9,030 nt of DNA from Spirochaetota bacterium. Lineage in GTDB: Bacteria; Spirochaetota; Spirochaetia; DSM-27196; PWMO01. Below the pieces are notes generated by a model. The model was given only the letters and a program-made list of their open reading frames with translations, was not told the DNA's origin and searched no databases. Position numbers and translations under genes: made by a program. The DNA lies in assembly GCA_009908925.1 (NCBI GenBank), contig JAAAOH010000197.1, positions 1 through 9,030 on the forward strand. The letters run 5' to 3'. Positions 1 through 5,794 of this stretch are shown piece by piece. Numbering within the stretch: position 1 is the first letter of the stretch; the number at the start of each line of letters is the position of its first letter.

Positions 1-199
1 GAATGTCACGAACTTCGGCGCCTTCGTCGATATCGGTGTGCACCGCGACGGCCTGATCCACGTCAGCAAGCTCGCGGACCGGTTCGTTGCCGACCCGCGG
101 GAGATCGTCCGGGTGAATCAGGCGCTCACCGTCACGGTCGTCGAGGTTGATACCGAGCGAAAACGCATCGGGCTCAGCCTGATCGATCCGGGCTCCTAG
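1..199 (+). CDS. tex: Tex-like RNA-binding protein, C-terminal S1 domain (partial)
   Basis: Only the last 65 codons are present, read in frame from base 2 to a TAG at 197-199. The peptide begins NVTNFGAFVDIGVHRDGLIH and continues through a VSKL segment, DRFVADPREIV and a VDTERKRIGLSL ending. This is a typical S1 OB-fold. The NFGAFVDIGVH, DPRE and RKRI signatures match the C-terminal S1 domain of the Tex transcription-accessory/RNA-binding family rather than ribosomal protein S1 or PNPase. Tex proteins bind nucleic acid in the cytoplasm and affect transcription and stress tolerance. The protein ends only a few residues after the S1 core, as Tex often does. Its stop codon overlaps the stop of the convergent gene. 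The upstream Tex, YqgF-like and HhH domains lie outside the window, so the symbol rests on the S1 motif alone. Confidence 0.82.
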   Translation, partial: NVTNFGAFVDIGVHRDGLIHVSKLADRFVADPREIVRVNQALTVTVVEVDTERKRIGLSLIDPGS

Positions 200-936
200 A
201 CTTCGGCCTCCGGCGCCTGACCGGGCTGCTCTTCGAGATTGCGGTATGCAGCCACGATGAAAATCGAGATGTAGCCGGCGTAGACGGCGGAGACGATCAA
301 CGTGAGGACAACGCCGAGAATCGGGATGAGCCCGAGTATCATGCCGGCTATTGCCGCGAGCACGCCGAGTGCGATCAGCACGAGAAAGACGACGAAGGTT
401 GCCTTGAAGTTTCGGGTGACGGTGCGGAAGCTTCTGCCGAGCGCGTCGAAGGCGCCGGCATCATCCACCATCACCGCGACCAGTGTGAACATCAGCAGGA
501 ATGCGATGATGATCCCCGGCAGGAAGAGCAGTATCATGCCCAGTGAGACGAGGATACCGACGACCACCGAAGCGATGATGATGGGCACGATGCGGGTCAC
601 AAGACGGGACCAGCCGGTGCCGAGTGTGGTCTTTTCGCCCTTCAGCGCAAGGTCGGCCATGGCGACGGTCATGCCGTGCGCGAGGAGGCCGACGATCCCG
701 CTGATGATCGAGACGAGAAAGACACCGCCAAGGGCGGCACCGAATCCAACCATCGCCTGTTCGGGGTTCTCAGCCATTTGTTCGCCCGCGAATCGGCCGG
801 CCATCGGCATAGCCGACCCGACGAAGATGAGCGATACGAGCGCGGAAAAGACGCTCGCGCCCAGCATCGGAACAAAGATCAGGGGATTCTGCTTCGAAAC
901 CGCGAAGCTTCCTTTCAGCATTTCGCTGATGTTCAT
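196..936 (-). CDS. Polytopic inner-membrane protein of unknown function
   Basis: A 246-residue protein. I chose the ATG at 936-934 because AAAGGAGG (AGGAGG at 947-942) sits 5 nt upstream; an open frame extends to 1005 but lacks such a site. After a short amphipathic start (MNISEMLKGSFAV) there are about five to six hydrophobic segments: roughly residues 20-42, 65-90, 112-150 (probably two helices), 180-205 and 206-228. The tail is acidic. Between the third and fourth blocks is a DALGRSFRTVTRNFKATF stretch. This resembles the helical repeat before membrane helices in the DUF4013/YciC/GDPD-membrane-domain type of proteins, which have no defined biochemical role. The fold class is inferred from this motif and the Gly/Ala-rich helices, not from a search. 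It converges on tex with a shared CTAG at the stops, so no conventional terminator separates the two. Confidence 0.82.
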   Translation of the reverse strand: MNISEMLKGSFAVSKQNPLIFVPMLGASVFSALVSLIFVGSAMPMAGRFAGEQMAENPEQAMVGFGAALGGVFLVSIISGIVGLLAHGMTVAMADLALKGEKTTLGTGWSRLVTRIVPIIIASVVVGILVSLGMILLFLPGIIIAFLLMFTLVAVMVDDAGAFDALGRSFRTVTRNFKATFVVFLVLIALGVLAAIAGMILGLIPILGVVLTLIVSAVYAGYISIFIVAAYRNLEEQPGQAPEAEV

Positions 937-960
937 AAGGGCCTCCTTTGAAACGGCGGT

Positions 961-1014
961 CTGCCGTCTCTCAATCATAGCATAGCCTGAGCCCGTTCCG
1001 TGCACAAGTGGAGT
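961..1014 (-). promoter_or_regulatory. Possible promoter for the leftward membrane-protein gene
   Basis: Reading leftward upstream of the start at 936 there is TTGTGC, a 17-nt spacer, then TATGCT, with an overlapping TATGAT five bases later. This gives a -35/-10 pair of moderate quality. Between it and the Shine-Dalgarno is a small hairpin, ACGGC-agacc-GCCGT. The match is partial and the call is tentative. Confidence 0.3.
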
Positions 1015-1021
1015 TTTCGGG

Positions 1022-1054
1022 CAAAAAGAAAGGGGCCCGTGTCAGGGCCCCCTT
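1022..1054 (-). terminator. Rho-independent terminator, leftward
   Basis: GGGGCCC (1032-1038) and GGGCCCC (1045-1051) form a 7-bp GC stem around a 6-nt loop. The stem can be extended by two A-T pairs if one C is bulged. On the minus strand it is followed directly by TTTCTTTTT (1031-1023), a good U-tract. Immediately upstream in that direction is a second small hairpin, TCCTTC-tatgtc-GAAGGA (about 1059-1076). The terminator lies between the micro-ORF at 1137-1090 and the membrane-protein gene at 936. It could end a short transcript or act as an attenuator in the leader of that gene. Confidence 0.75.
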
Positions 1055-1089
1055 ATGCTCCTTCTATGTCGAAGGACAACGTTCAGTTC

Positions 1090-1137
1090 CTAGGCGACGG
1101 TCCCCCGGGAACCTCGCGTCGTGTTTTCATAACTCAT
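1090..1137 (-). CDS. Possible 15-residue micro-ORF / leader peptide
   Basis: ATG at 1137-1135 is preceded 5 nt upstream by a strong AAAAGGAGG (1151-1143) and opens a 15-codon frame, MSYENTTRGSRGTVA, ending in TAG at 1092-1090. A Rho-independent terminator follows about 36 nt later. A Shine-Dalgarno this good with such spacing is rare by chance. However, the peptide has no hydrophobic segment, no recognisable motif and no run of a single amino acid that would mark a classical attenuator. A second ATG seven bases further on opens an overlapping 14-codon frame with worse spacing. The unit could be a translated small RNA, a leader peptide for the membrane-protein gene, or the end of a degraded gene. 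The ribosome site and terminator are seen directly; the function is unknown. Confidence 0.4.
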   Translation of the reverse strand: MSYENTTRGSRGTVA

Positions 1138-1151
1138 TCAGACCTCCTTTT

Positions 1152-1362
1152 CGTTTCGGATCATCTCCGCATGCCGCCCCGCGACTACCAGCACGATACA
1201 CGGCCGGTTGCCGATCGGTTGCACGGCCGGTCCGACGGACGCAGCCGGCAGCGACTACAACGGGAAAGGATGTAGGTAGACATCCTCCACCGCCACACAA
1301 GATGTGCGACCGCGAAGGATGCCCACCCCACGTCTGGGAGAGAGTGTGCACCAAGTTCGCTC
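1152..1362. other. Non-coding stretch between the micro-ORF and the kinase promoter
   Basis: I see no convincing gene here. It holds a repeated GGTTGC within a CCGG-rich patch (about 1200-1232, including the palindrome CCGATCGG) and a perfect inverted repeat, AGGATGT-aggtag-ACATCCT, at 1267-1286 with no T-tract on either side. Frames open on both strands across this stretch have no ribosome site or recognisable protein content. It may contain the promoter of the leftward micro-ORF, but no clear -35/-10 pair stands out. Confidence 0.5.
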
Positions 1363-1387
1363 TGCGGTCAAGAGCAATGTGACCGCA
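1363..1387. promoter_or_regulatory. Candidate operator: TGCGGTCA-N9-TGACCGCA
   Basis: A perfect 8-bp inverted repeat: TGCGGTCA at 1363-1370 and TGACCGCA at 1380-1387, separated by 9 bp. The right half covers the position expected for the -35 region of the promoter whose -10 lies at 1405-1410. The dyad geometry and promoter overlap suit binding by a dimeric regulator. A hairpin in the opposite transcript is the alternative, but there is no adjacent T-tract. The regulator is unknown. Confidence 0.45.
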
Positions 1388-1401
1388 AAGCAGACAGGTC
1401 G

Positions 1402-1410
1402 TGGTACAAT
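1402..1410 (+). promoter_or_regulatory. Extended -10 promoter for the kinase/glycerate-kinase pair
   Basis: TGG-TACAAT (TG at 1402-1403, hexamer 1405-1410) is an extended -10 element one base from the TATAAT consensus. The -35 region (around TGACCG, 1380-1385) is weak, as extended -10 promoters tolerate. Transcription would begin near 1416-1418, leaving only about 8-10 nt before the ATG at 1426. That leader has no Shine-Dalgarno, so the message would be nearly leaderless. Confidence 0.5.
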
Positions 1411-1425
1411 CGACAACGAACACAC

Positions 1426-3297
1426 ATGTCCGGTGACACAGAACACAGGCGAATACTCCTCGTCGAGGACGAGGCCATCATCGCCATGGATGAACAGCGC
1501 ATACTCGAGTCTCATGACTACGCCGTGGATATCGTTCATTCCGGGGAGGCGGGGGTCGCCGCGGTCGCCGGGGATGATGACATCGAGCTGGTCCTCATGG
1601 ATATCGACCTCGGCGTCGGAATGGACGGTACCGAAGCCGCACGGGCGATCCTCGACATCCGCGATGTCCCGATCGTGTTTCTCTCGAGCCACACCGAGAA
1701 GGCACTTGTCGACCAGGTCCGCGATATCACGAGTTACGGCTATGTCGTGAAGAACTCCGGCGAGTTCGTCCTCGTGCAGTCGATCGAGATGGCGTTCAGG
1801 CTCTTCGGGACGACGCGGGAGCTCAGGGAAGAGAACGCGCAGCACCGCGCAACCCGCACATCCCTCGCTGAGAGCCGCCGCTTTCTCTCGAGCACGCTCG
1901 AGGCAATACAGGATGGGATCAGCGTTCTGGATTCGGACCTCGTCGTGCAGCACGTCAACGAGGTTATGAACCGGTGGTATGAGGAAAACGCGCCGCTGGT
2001 GGGCAAGAAATGCTACGAGGTCTACCACGGGCGCGGCGAGCCGTGCCCGAACTGCCCCTCTCTCCGCGCTCTCGATACCGGAAACGCAGAGTCTTCGGTG
2101 GTGCCGGGGCTTCCCGGTTCTCCGGTGAGGTGGGTGGAGCTCTTTGCCTATCCCATGAAAGATCCCGCATCGGACGAAGTAACCGGCGTAGTGGAGTTCG
2201 TGCGCGATATTACAGAGCGTGCGGAGCGGCAACGGGAGCTCAGGGATCTCAGCCGCCGGAGCACGGCGCGTACTCAATACCTGGAGGCGATCTTCGCCGC
2301 GGTGCCGGACGCCGTCATTACCCTTGACCCTGATCATCACGTGATGGATTGGAGCCCGGGTGCGGAGGCTGTGTTCGGCTACACCCTCGAAGAGGTGAAG
2401 GGGTGCGACATCGACGACATCGTCTCCGGTCCGGCGGGGGAAGCCCTGGAGGAAGCGCGAGAGTTCACCGCCCGTGTCTCAAAAGAGGAAGTGGTGCTGC
2501 CGACCGCCGCGGTCCGCTACCGCAAGGATGGGAGTCCGGTGGACGTGCTGTTCTCGAGCGCGCCCATCATAATCGAGGGACAGTTCGAGGGAGTCGCCGC
2601 AATCTACAAGGACGTGACCGAACGGGTCGACGCCGAGCGCGGGCGAGAGGCGGAGCGCGAGCGTGTGGAGAGGCTTCTCGAGGAGCGCAACCTGCTCTTT
2701 CGCGAGACGCAGCATCGTATAAAGAACGATCTCGCGCTCGTGCGGTCCCTCCTGTCGATGCAGGCATCGCAGACGGCGGATCCGGAGTGTCGCGCCGTCC
2801 TCGAAGAAGCGGAAAGTCGCGTTACGGTGATGGCCTCGGTGCACGATCAGCTTTTTCGCCACGCAGAGGTGGAGACCGTCTCGATGGCGCAGTTCATCGA
2901 CTCCCTGCTCGAGGAACTGCGGCAGGCGTCCTCCTTCCCGGGGATGGACGTCTCCGTAGAGGCGGAGGCCTTCTCAGTCCCCGCACGCGTGTCCGTGAAC
3001 GTCGGTATCATCCTCAATGAGCTTCTGACCAATGCCATGAAGCACGCCGACGAGGCCGGGCGCTCCCTCCGCGTCCGGGGCCGCATCGGACGCCGGAAGG
3101 ACGGCAGCGCCGTGCTCTCGTTCCGCGATACGGGTGCAGGCTTCCCCGATGCGGTGCTCTCCGGCGAAAAACGCGGCCTCGGCCTCACGATCATTGAGGC
3201 GCTCGCGTCGCAACACGACGGAGAGGTGTCCTTCCGAAACGACGGCGGGGCCGTGGTGGATGTGGTGCTGCCACTCCCGACGGAGGCCGGGGGGTGA
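1426..3297 (+). CDS. Receiver-PAS-PAS-HisKA_2 sensor histidine kinase
   Basis: A 623-residue cytoplasmic signalling kinase with no membrane segment. Residues 8-127 form a receiver domain with acidic E14/D15/E16, phospho-acceptor Asp59 (VLMD), Ser88 in FLSSH and Lys109 in YVVKN. PAS domains follow at about 150-264 and 281-400, each ending in a DITER/DVTER-type motif, then a charged helical linker (400-425). Residues 425-500 are a HisKA_2-type dimerisation domain with phospho-acceptor His430 in ETQHRIKNDL. The ATPase domain (about 520-616) shows N-box NELLTNAMKH, G1 DTGAGF and G2 RGLGLTI. Phosphate or ligand input would therefore control autophosphorylation, with transfer to an unlinked partner because no output domain is attached. 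The first PAS domain carries C196, C207 and C210 (CYEV...EPCPNCP), a cysteine pattern known in some PAS sensors. The start lacks a Shine-Dalgarno. The gene overlaps the glycerate kinase by 4 bp. Confidence 0.93.
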   Translation: MSGDTEHRRILLVEDEAIIAMDEQRILESHDYAVDIVHSGEAGVAAVAGDDDIELVLMDIDLGVGMDGTEAARAILDIRDVPIVFLSSHTEKALVDQVRDITSYGYVVKNSGEFVLVQSIEMAFRLFGTTRELREENAQHRATRTSLAESRRFLSSTLEAIQDGISVLDSDLVVQHVNEVMNRWYEENAPLVGKKCYEVYHGRGEPCPNCPSLRALDTGNAESSVVPGLPGSPVRWVELFAYPMKDPASDEVTGVVEFVRDITERAERQRELRDLSRRSTARTQYLEAIFAAVPDAVITLDPDHHVMDWSPGAEAVFGYTLEEVKGCDIDDIVSGPAGEALEEAREFTARVSKEEVVLPTAAVRYRKDGSPVDVLFSSAPIIIEGQFEGVAAIYKDVTERVDAERGREAERERVERLLEERNLLFRETQHRIKNDLALVRSLLSMQASQTADPECRAVLEEAESRVTVMASVHDQLFRHAEVETVSMAQFIDSLLEELRQASSFPGMDVSVEAEAFSVPARVSVNVGIILNELLTNAMKHADEAGRSLRVRGRIGRRKDGSAVLSFRDTGAGFPDAVLSGEKRGLGLTIIEALASQHDGEVSFRNDGGAVVDVVLPLPTEAGG

Positions 3298-4685
3298 GTC
3301 GATCTCTGGCCATTCCGCACGAGGCGCTCAATTCGATTGTCGGCGCGGCGCTCGAGCGCGCGGATTCCGCCGACATCATCAGCCGCTGCCTGCGGCTCGA
3401 GGGCACGGGGGAGTCCGCTTCGCTCAGTGTGACGACCGAAGACGAGTCGCTGCGTCTCGACCTGGGCGGATTCGATCGGCTTTTCGTGATAGGTATCGGA
3501 AAAGCGGCCGCCCGGATGGCGTGCTCGCTGGAGGCCGTGCTCGGTGAGCGAATCACTGACGGTATCGTGGTGACGAAGTACGGGCACCGGGAGGAGCTCT
3601 CCCGCCTCGTGCTTCTGGAAGCCGGGCACCCGGTTCCCGACGAAGCGGGCGTGGGAGCGGCACGTCGCCTCGAAGCGTTGCTTGCGGACGTCAACGAGAA
3701 GACCCTCGTCATTTCTCTCGTTTCGGGGGGCGGCTCCGCGCTACTCGTGAGCCCCTACCACGACGAGCAGCGGGCTCTGTCGCTCGGAGATCTACAGGAG
3801 GTCACCCGGCTGCTTCTCTCCTGCGGGGCGACCATTCAGGAGACAAACTGTCTGAGAAAGCACCTCTCAGCCGTGAAGGGAGGTCGGCTTGCCCGCCTCA
3901 TGGCGCCGGCGACCTCGTTGAATCTCATACTGTCCGACGTCGTCGGTGATGATCTTGGCAGCATCGCCTCCGGAATAACGGCGCCGGATACGACGACCTA
4001 CGGCGAGGCCCTGGAGATCGCCCGACGTCACGGCATCCTCGACTCCCTACCGGCCGCCGCCCGTGCGCTCATCGAAGCCGGCGACCGCGGCGAAATACCG
4101 GAGACCCCGGGTCCCGAAGACCCGGCGTTCGATAGGGTGTACAACGTGATTGTCGGTTCGAACACGCAGGCGCTGCAGGCGGCGGCCGAGGCGGCCCGCG
4201 CCGAGGGGTTTTACACGGTGGCGCTTACCTCGCGGCTCGTCGGCGAGGCACGGGAGGTGGGCAAGCTCTTTCCCGCCCTGGCGCGGGACGTCCGCGACTC
4301 CGGTATGCTTGCTGCGCCGCCGGTCTGCGTCCTCGCCGGCGGAGAGACCACGGTCACCATCCGCGACCCCGAGGGCCGCGGGGGCCGCAACCAGGAGTTG
4401 TGCCTTTCGGCCCTTCGAGAGCTCGCAAGCGGGACCGCGGAGCCGGATGACGGTGTCGTGTTTGCCAGTGTAGCGACCGACGGAAACGACGGGCCGACGG
4501 ATGCCGCCGGTGGCTACATCGACGCGGATATCGTGCGCCGCGCGGCAGCCGACCCCGGGGCGCTCGAGCGGGCCCTTGCGGGAAATGACTCCTACACGTA
4601 CCTCGACAGCCTCGGCGCCCTTGTGCGCACCGGCCCGACGAACACGAATGTCTGCGATATTCAGGTGCTGCTTGTCAGCCCGTGA
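3294..4685 (+). CDS. Glycerate 2-kinase, MOFRL family
   Basis: A 463-residue protein, the usual length for type II glycerate kinases (DUF4147 N-terminal domain plus MOFRL C-terminal domain). These phosphorylate D-glycerate to 2-phosphoglycerate with ATP, feeding glyoxylate, serine or sugar-acid breakdown into glycolysis. Motifs seen: FVIGIGKAA (about 64-72, likely including the active-site Lys70), SLVSGGGSALL (141-151), TNCLRKHLSAVKGG (184-197), LSDVVGDDLGSIASG (213-227), LAGGETTVTI (347-356), GRGGRNQEL (361-369, conserved Arg), ATDGNDGPTDAAGG (394-407) and a C-terminal GPTNTNVCD. All expected blocks are present and uninterrupted. The GTG start at 3294 overlaps the kinase TGA (GTGA), so translation is probably coupled to the upstream gene. 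No clear rightward terminator follows. Common symbols are gckA, garK-like or ttuD, but the sequence does not decide among them. Confidence 0.93.
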   Translation: MSRSLAIPHEALNSIVGAALERADSADIISRCLRLEGTGESASLSVTTEDESLRLDLGGFDRLFVIGIGKAAARMACSLEAVLGERITDGIVVTKYGHREELSRLVLLEAGHPVPDEAGVGAARRLEALLADVNEKTLVISLVSGGGSALLVSPYHDEQRALSLGDLQEVTRLLLSCGATIQETNCLRKHLSAVKGGRLARLMAPATSLNLILSDVVGDDLGSIASGITAPDTTTYGEALEIARRHGILDSLPAAARALIEAGDRGEIPETPGPEDPAFDRVYNVIVGSNTQALQAAAEAARAEGFYTVALTSRLVGEAREVGKLFPALARDVRDSGMLAAPPVCVLAGGETTVTIRDPEGRGGRNQELCLSALRELASGTAEPDDGVVFASVATDGNDGPTDAAGGYIDADIVRRAAADPGALERALAGNDSYTYLDSLGALVRTGPTNTNVCDIQVLLVSP

Positions 4686-4911
4686 CGTGCGCCGGTGACT
4701 ACGTGCGTTCCGGTAATGCTGATGTTGAGTTTCCAGGCCCGTGCGAATGACCGTCGCCATCCGAGGCCGAGTCCGTATGCGAAGTCCGCGCCGTCGACGG
4801 AGCCGGTGGTCACGTTGAACACACCGCCGAGCTCCGCTTTCTTTATGCCACCGCAGAGGCCAGAAACAGTGTTATGAGTGGAGATCGTCTGGTTCGCATG
4901 CGACTTCGCAT
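4661..4911 (-). pseudogene. Possible remnant of a beta-barrel outer-membrane protein gene
   Basis: Reading leftward, an ATG at 4911-4909 opens a 22-codon frame that looks like a signal peptide: a basic start (MRSRMRTRR) then SPLITLFLASAVA, ending in an AVA cleavage-type motif at a TAA (4845-4843). In a second frame, right across that stop, the sequence continues as GGIKKAELGGVFNVTTGSVD, then DFAYGLGLGWRRSF and WKLNISITGTHVVTG, to a TGA at 4663-4661. Alternating polar/aromatic residues, glycines and tryptophans resemble beta-barrel strands, and third positions stay GC-rich. The simplest reading is a truncated, frameshifted outer-membrane protein gene. The 3' end overlaps the end of the glycerate-kinase gene by 25 bp. 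No good ribosome site precedes the ATG. Chance translation remains possible. Confidence 0.38.
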
Positions 4912-4916
4912 GCGAC
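4893..4916. repeat. Tandem 12-bp repeat, each unit holding a 10-bp palindrome
   Basis: TTCGCATGCGAC occurs twice back to back (4893-4904 and 4905-4916). Each copy contains the perfect palindrome TCGCATGCGA. The two copies can also pair with each other as one hairpin, bounded by ATCGTC (4884-4889) and GACGAT. It lies just after the stop of the leftward thioredoxin-fold gene. It could act as a transcript end without a U-tract, a protein-binding site, or the site of a small duplication. Confidence 0.6.
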
Positions 4917-4938
4917 GATTATCACCGGGAACCTGAGC

Positions 4939-5541
4939 TCATGCATTCTGTCGGGCCTGCCGAAGTTGCCCGACGATCTCCCCGGTCGTGTCATCCCAGT
5001 CTCCCGCCTTGTACCATGAGGCCATTTCCTCGAGGAACTCCCGGTAGAGCGAGGCGAACCGCTTTGCCGCGTCCTTGTCGGTCTTCTGTCTCTCGTAAAG
5101 CTCGGTGAACTCCGGGTGCTCGGCTTTCCAGGCGTTCTTCTTCTCGGCCACGGATGCCGGCGCCTCGATCCAGCGCGCGAGCTCAGCGCCCGTACCATCC
5201 CAGATAGAGACGACAGGGATGTGGGTGGCCCCTTCGCTTTCGTACCTCTGTTTCAAATCCGTCTGCTCGGACCCGCGGAAGACGCGGAACTCGATCCCGG
5301 TACGTGAGAAGAGATCGGCGAGCACCGGGGTGTTGCAGGCGGAGTCGCCGCACCAGTCCTCGGTCATCATCGTCGCGCGCACCGGGGCATCCAGGCCTTC
5401 GGCGGCGTCTTTGAGGGCCGCCACGTGATCGTGGTTTGCTGAAGCTTCGCCCATGAGGCGTTTCACGAAGGTGCGGTAATTCCTGAGGTTCGCTACGTAG
5501 GTTTCGGTATCATATCCACGTTCGAATGTCTGTGTGTCCAT
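4939..5541 (-). CDS. Thioredoxin-fold protein (Thioredoxin_9-like)
   Basis: A 200-residue soluble protein without a signal peptide. The core at about residues 55-125 has the thioredoxin pattern: strand APVRATMMT, then EDWCGDSACNTPVL with Cys64 at the N-terminus of the active-site helix, then IEFRVFRG and a THIPVV segment whose Pro109 is the expected cis-proline. The helical N-terminus (YVANLRNYRTFVKRL) and long helical C-terminal extension are typical of the family of small thioredoxin-like proteins with a WCGD motif. The canonical CxxC is not kept: the position three after Cys64 is Ser67, and a second cysteine sits at 69 (CxxxxC). Monothiol chemistry or a non-redox role is therefore possible. 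The ATG at 5541 has no strong Shine-Dalgarno. The gene diverges from the structured leader at 5613. Its physiological partner is unknown. Confidence 0.85.
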   Translation of the reverse strand: MDTQTFERGYDTETYVANLRNYRTFVKRLMGEASANHDHVAALKDAAEGLDAPVRATMMTEDWCGDSACNTPVLADLFSRTGIEFRVFRGSEQTDLKQRYESEGATHIPVVSIWDGTGAELARWIEAPASVAEKKNAWKAEHPEFTELYERQKTDKDAAKRFASLYREFLEEMASWYKAGDWDDTTGEIVGQLRQARQNA

Positions 5542-5586
5542 ATCGCTAGAAGGTAGAGAATCTTTTTGTTTCGAGCAACTTTCCAG

Positions 5587-5615
5587 TTGACGTCGAATCT
5601 ATAATTATATATCTT
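5587..5615 (+). promoter_or_regulatory. Promoter region between divergent units, with TATAATTATA palindrome
   Basis: TTGACG (5587-5592) is five-sixths of a consensus -35. Seventeen bases on is TATCTT (5610-5615), a weaker -10, which would start rightward transcription near 5622. Inside the spacer is the perfect palindrome TATAATTATA (5600-5609), which supplies a consensus -10 hexamer on both strands. The leftward copy is suitably placed for the thioredoxin-fold gene, although its -35 is poor. An AT-rich block directly before a GC-rich structured stretch is typical of a small-RNA or leader promoter. Confidence 0.4.
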
Positions 5616-5768
5616 TTCGTTGTTCCCAGGGCGCTCCGGCTGCACAGCGCACGGGCTGCGCCGGACAATGTTCCGGCGGCTCCGGTTCGAATCCGGACGG
5701 TCGAAAAGGGAAATAGCAGCGCCTGAGGTAAGTTGCTATTTGAAAACGGAAAAGGGAAAGTTTCCGGC
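5613..5768 (+). ncRNA. Structured RNA leader or small RNA upstream of a micro-protein gene
   Basis: CTTTTCG (5613-5619) pairs with CGAAAAG (5702-5708), closing a domain of about 96 nt. Inside are five arms that can pair with one another in several exclusive ways: TCCGGC 5635-5640, GCCGGA 5660-5665, TCCGGC 5672-5677, TCCGG 5681-5685 and CCGGA 5693-5697. Next comes AAATAGCAGC (5711-5720) pairing with GTTGCTATTT (5732-5741) around an 11-nt loop; this hairpin is flanked by two copies of AAAAGGGAAA (5704-5713 and 5750-5759). A sixth TCCGGC (5763-5768) lies about 15 nt before the Shine-Dalgarno of the 31-codon gene. Competing helices suggest a switch-like leader, but a free-standing RNA is equally possible. 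It matches no riboswitch or RNA family that I recognise. The TSS and exact ends are inferred. Confidence 0.42.
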
Positions 5769-5794
5769 CCACTGCTTTGATGAGGAGGACAGCT

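Noticed and set aside
937..1005. Longer N-terminus for the leftward membrane protein
   Set aside because: It would run through the AGGAGG that positions the ATG at 936, and the added residues are not membrane-like or conserved in appearance.
1267..1286. Inverted repeat AGGATGT-aggtag-ACATCCT as a terminator
   Set aside because: Only a 7-bp stem of mixed composition with no T-tract on either strand; kept only as an unexplained dyad.
1008..1382. Rightward frame of 124 codons between the membrane-protein gene and the kinase
   Set aside because: It crosses a terminator, the micro-ORF and the operator-like dyad; the product is basic and low in information, and there is no Shine-Dalgarno.
1255..2340. 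Long leftward open frame opposite the sensor kinase
   Set aside because: It lies antisense to well-supported receiver and PAS coding sequence, has no domain and no ribosome site, and is explained by GC-rich codon usage on the opposite strand.
5613..5708. tRNA gene suggested by a T-arm look-alike (TCCGG-TTCGAAT-CCGGA at 5681-5697) and a 7-bp closing stem
   Set aside because: The closing stem is separated from the T-arm by four unpaired bases. There is no D-loop AGCxxxGG signature, no anticodon stem with a 7-nt loop having T at position 33, and no CCA. Long-variable-arm and selenocysteine tRNA layouts were also tried and did not fit.
5700..5790. Cobalamin-type riboswitch, because of AAAAGGGAAA and CCCACTG-like words
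   Set aside because: The conserved B12-box at the 3' end and most core elements are missing; only short words match.
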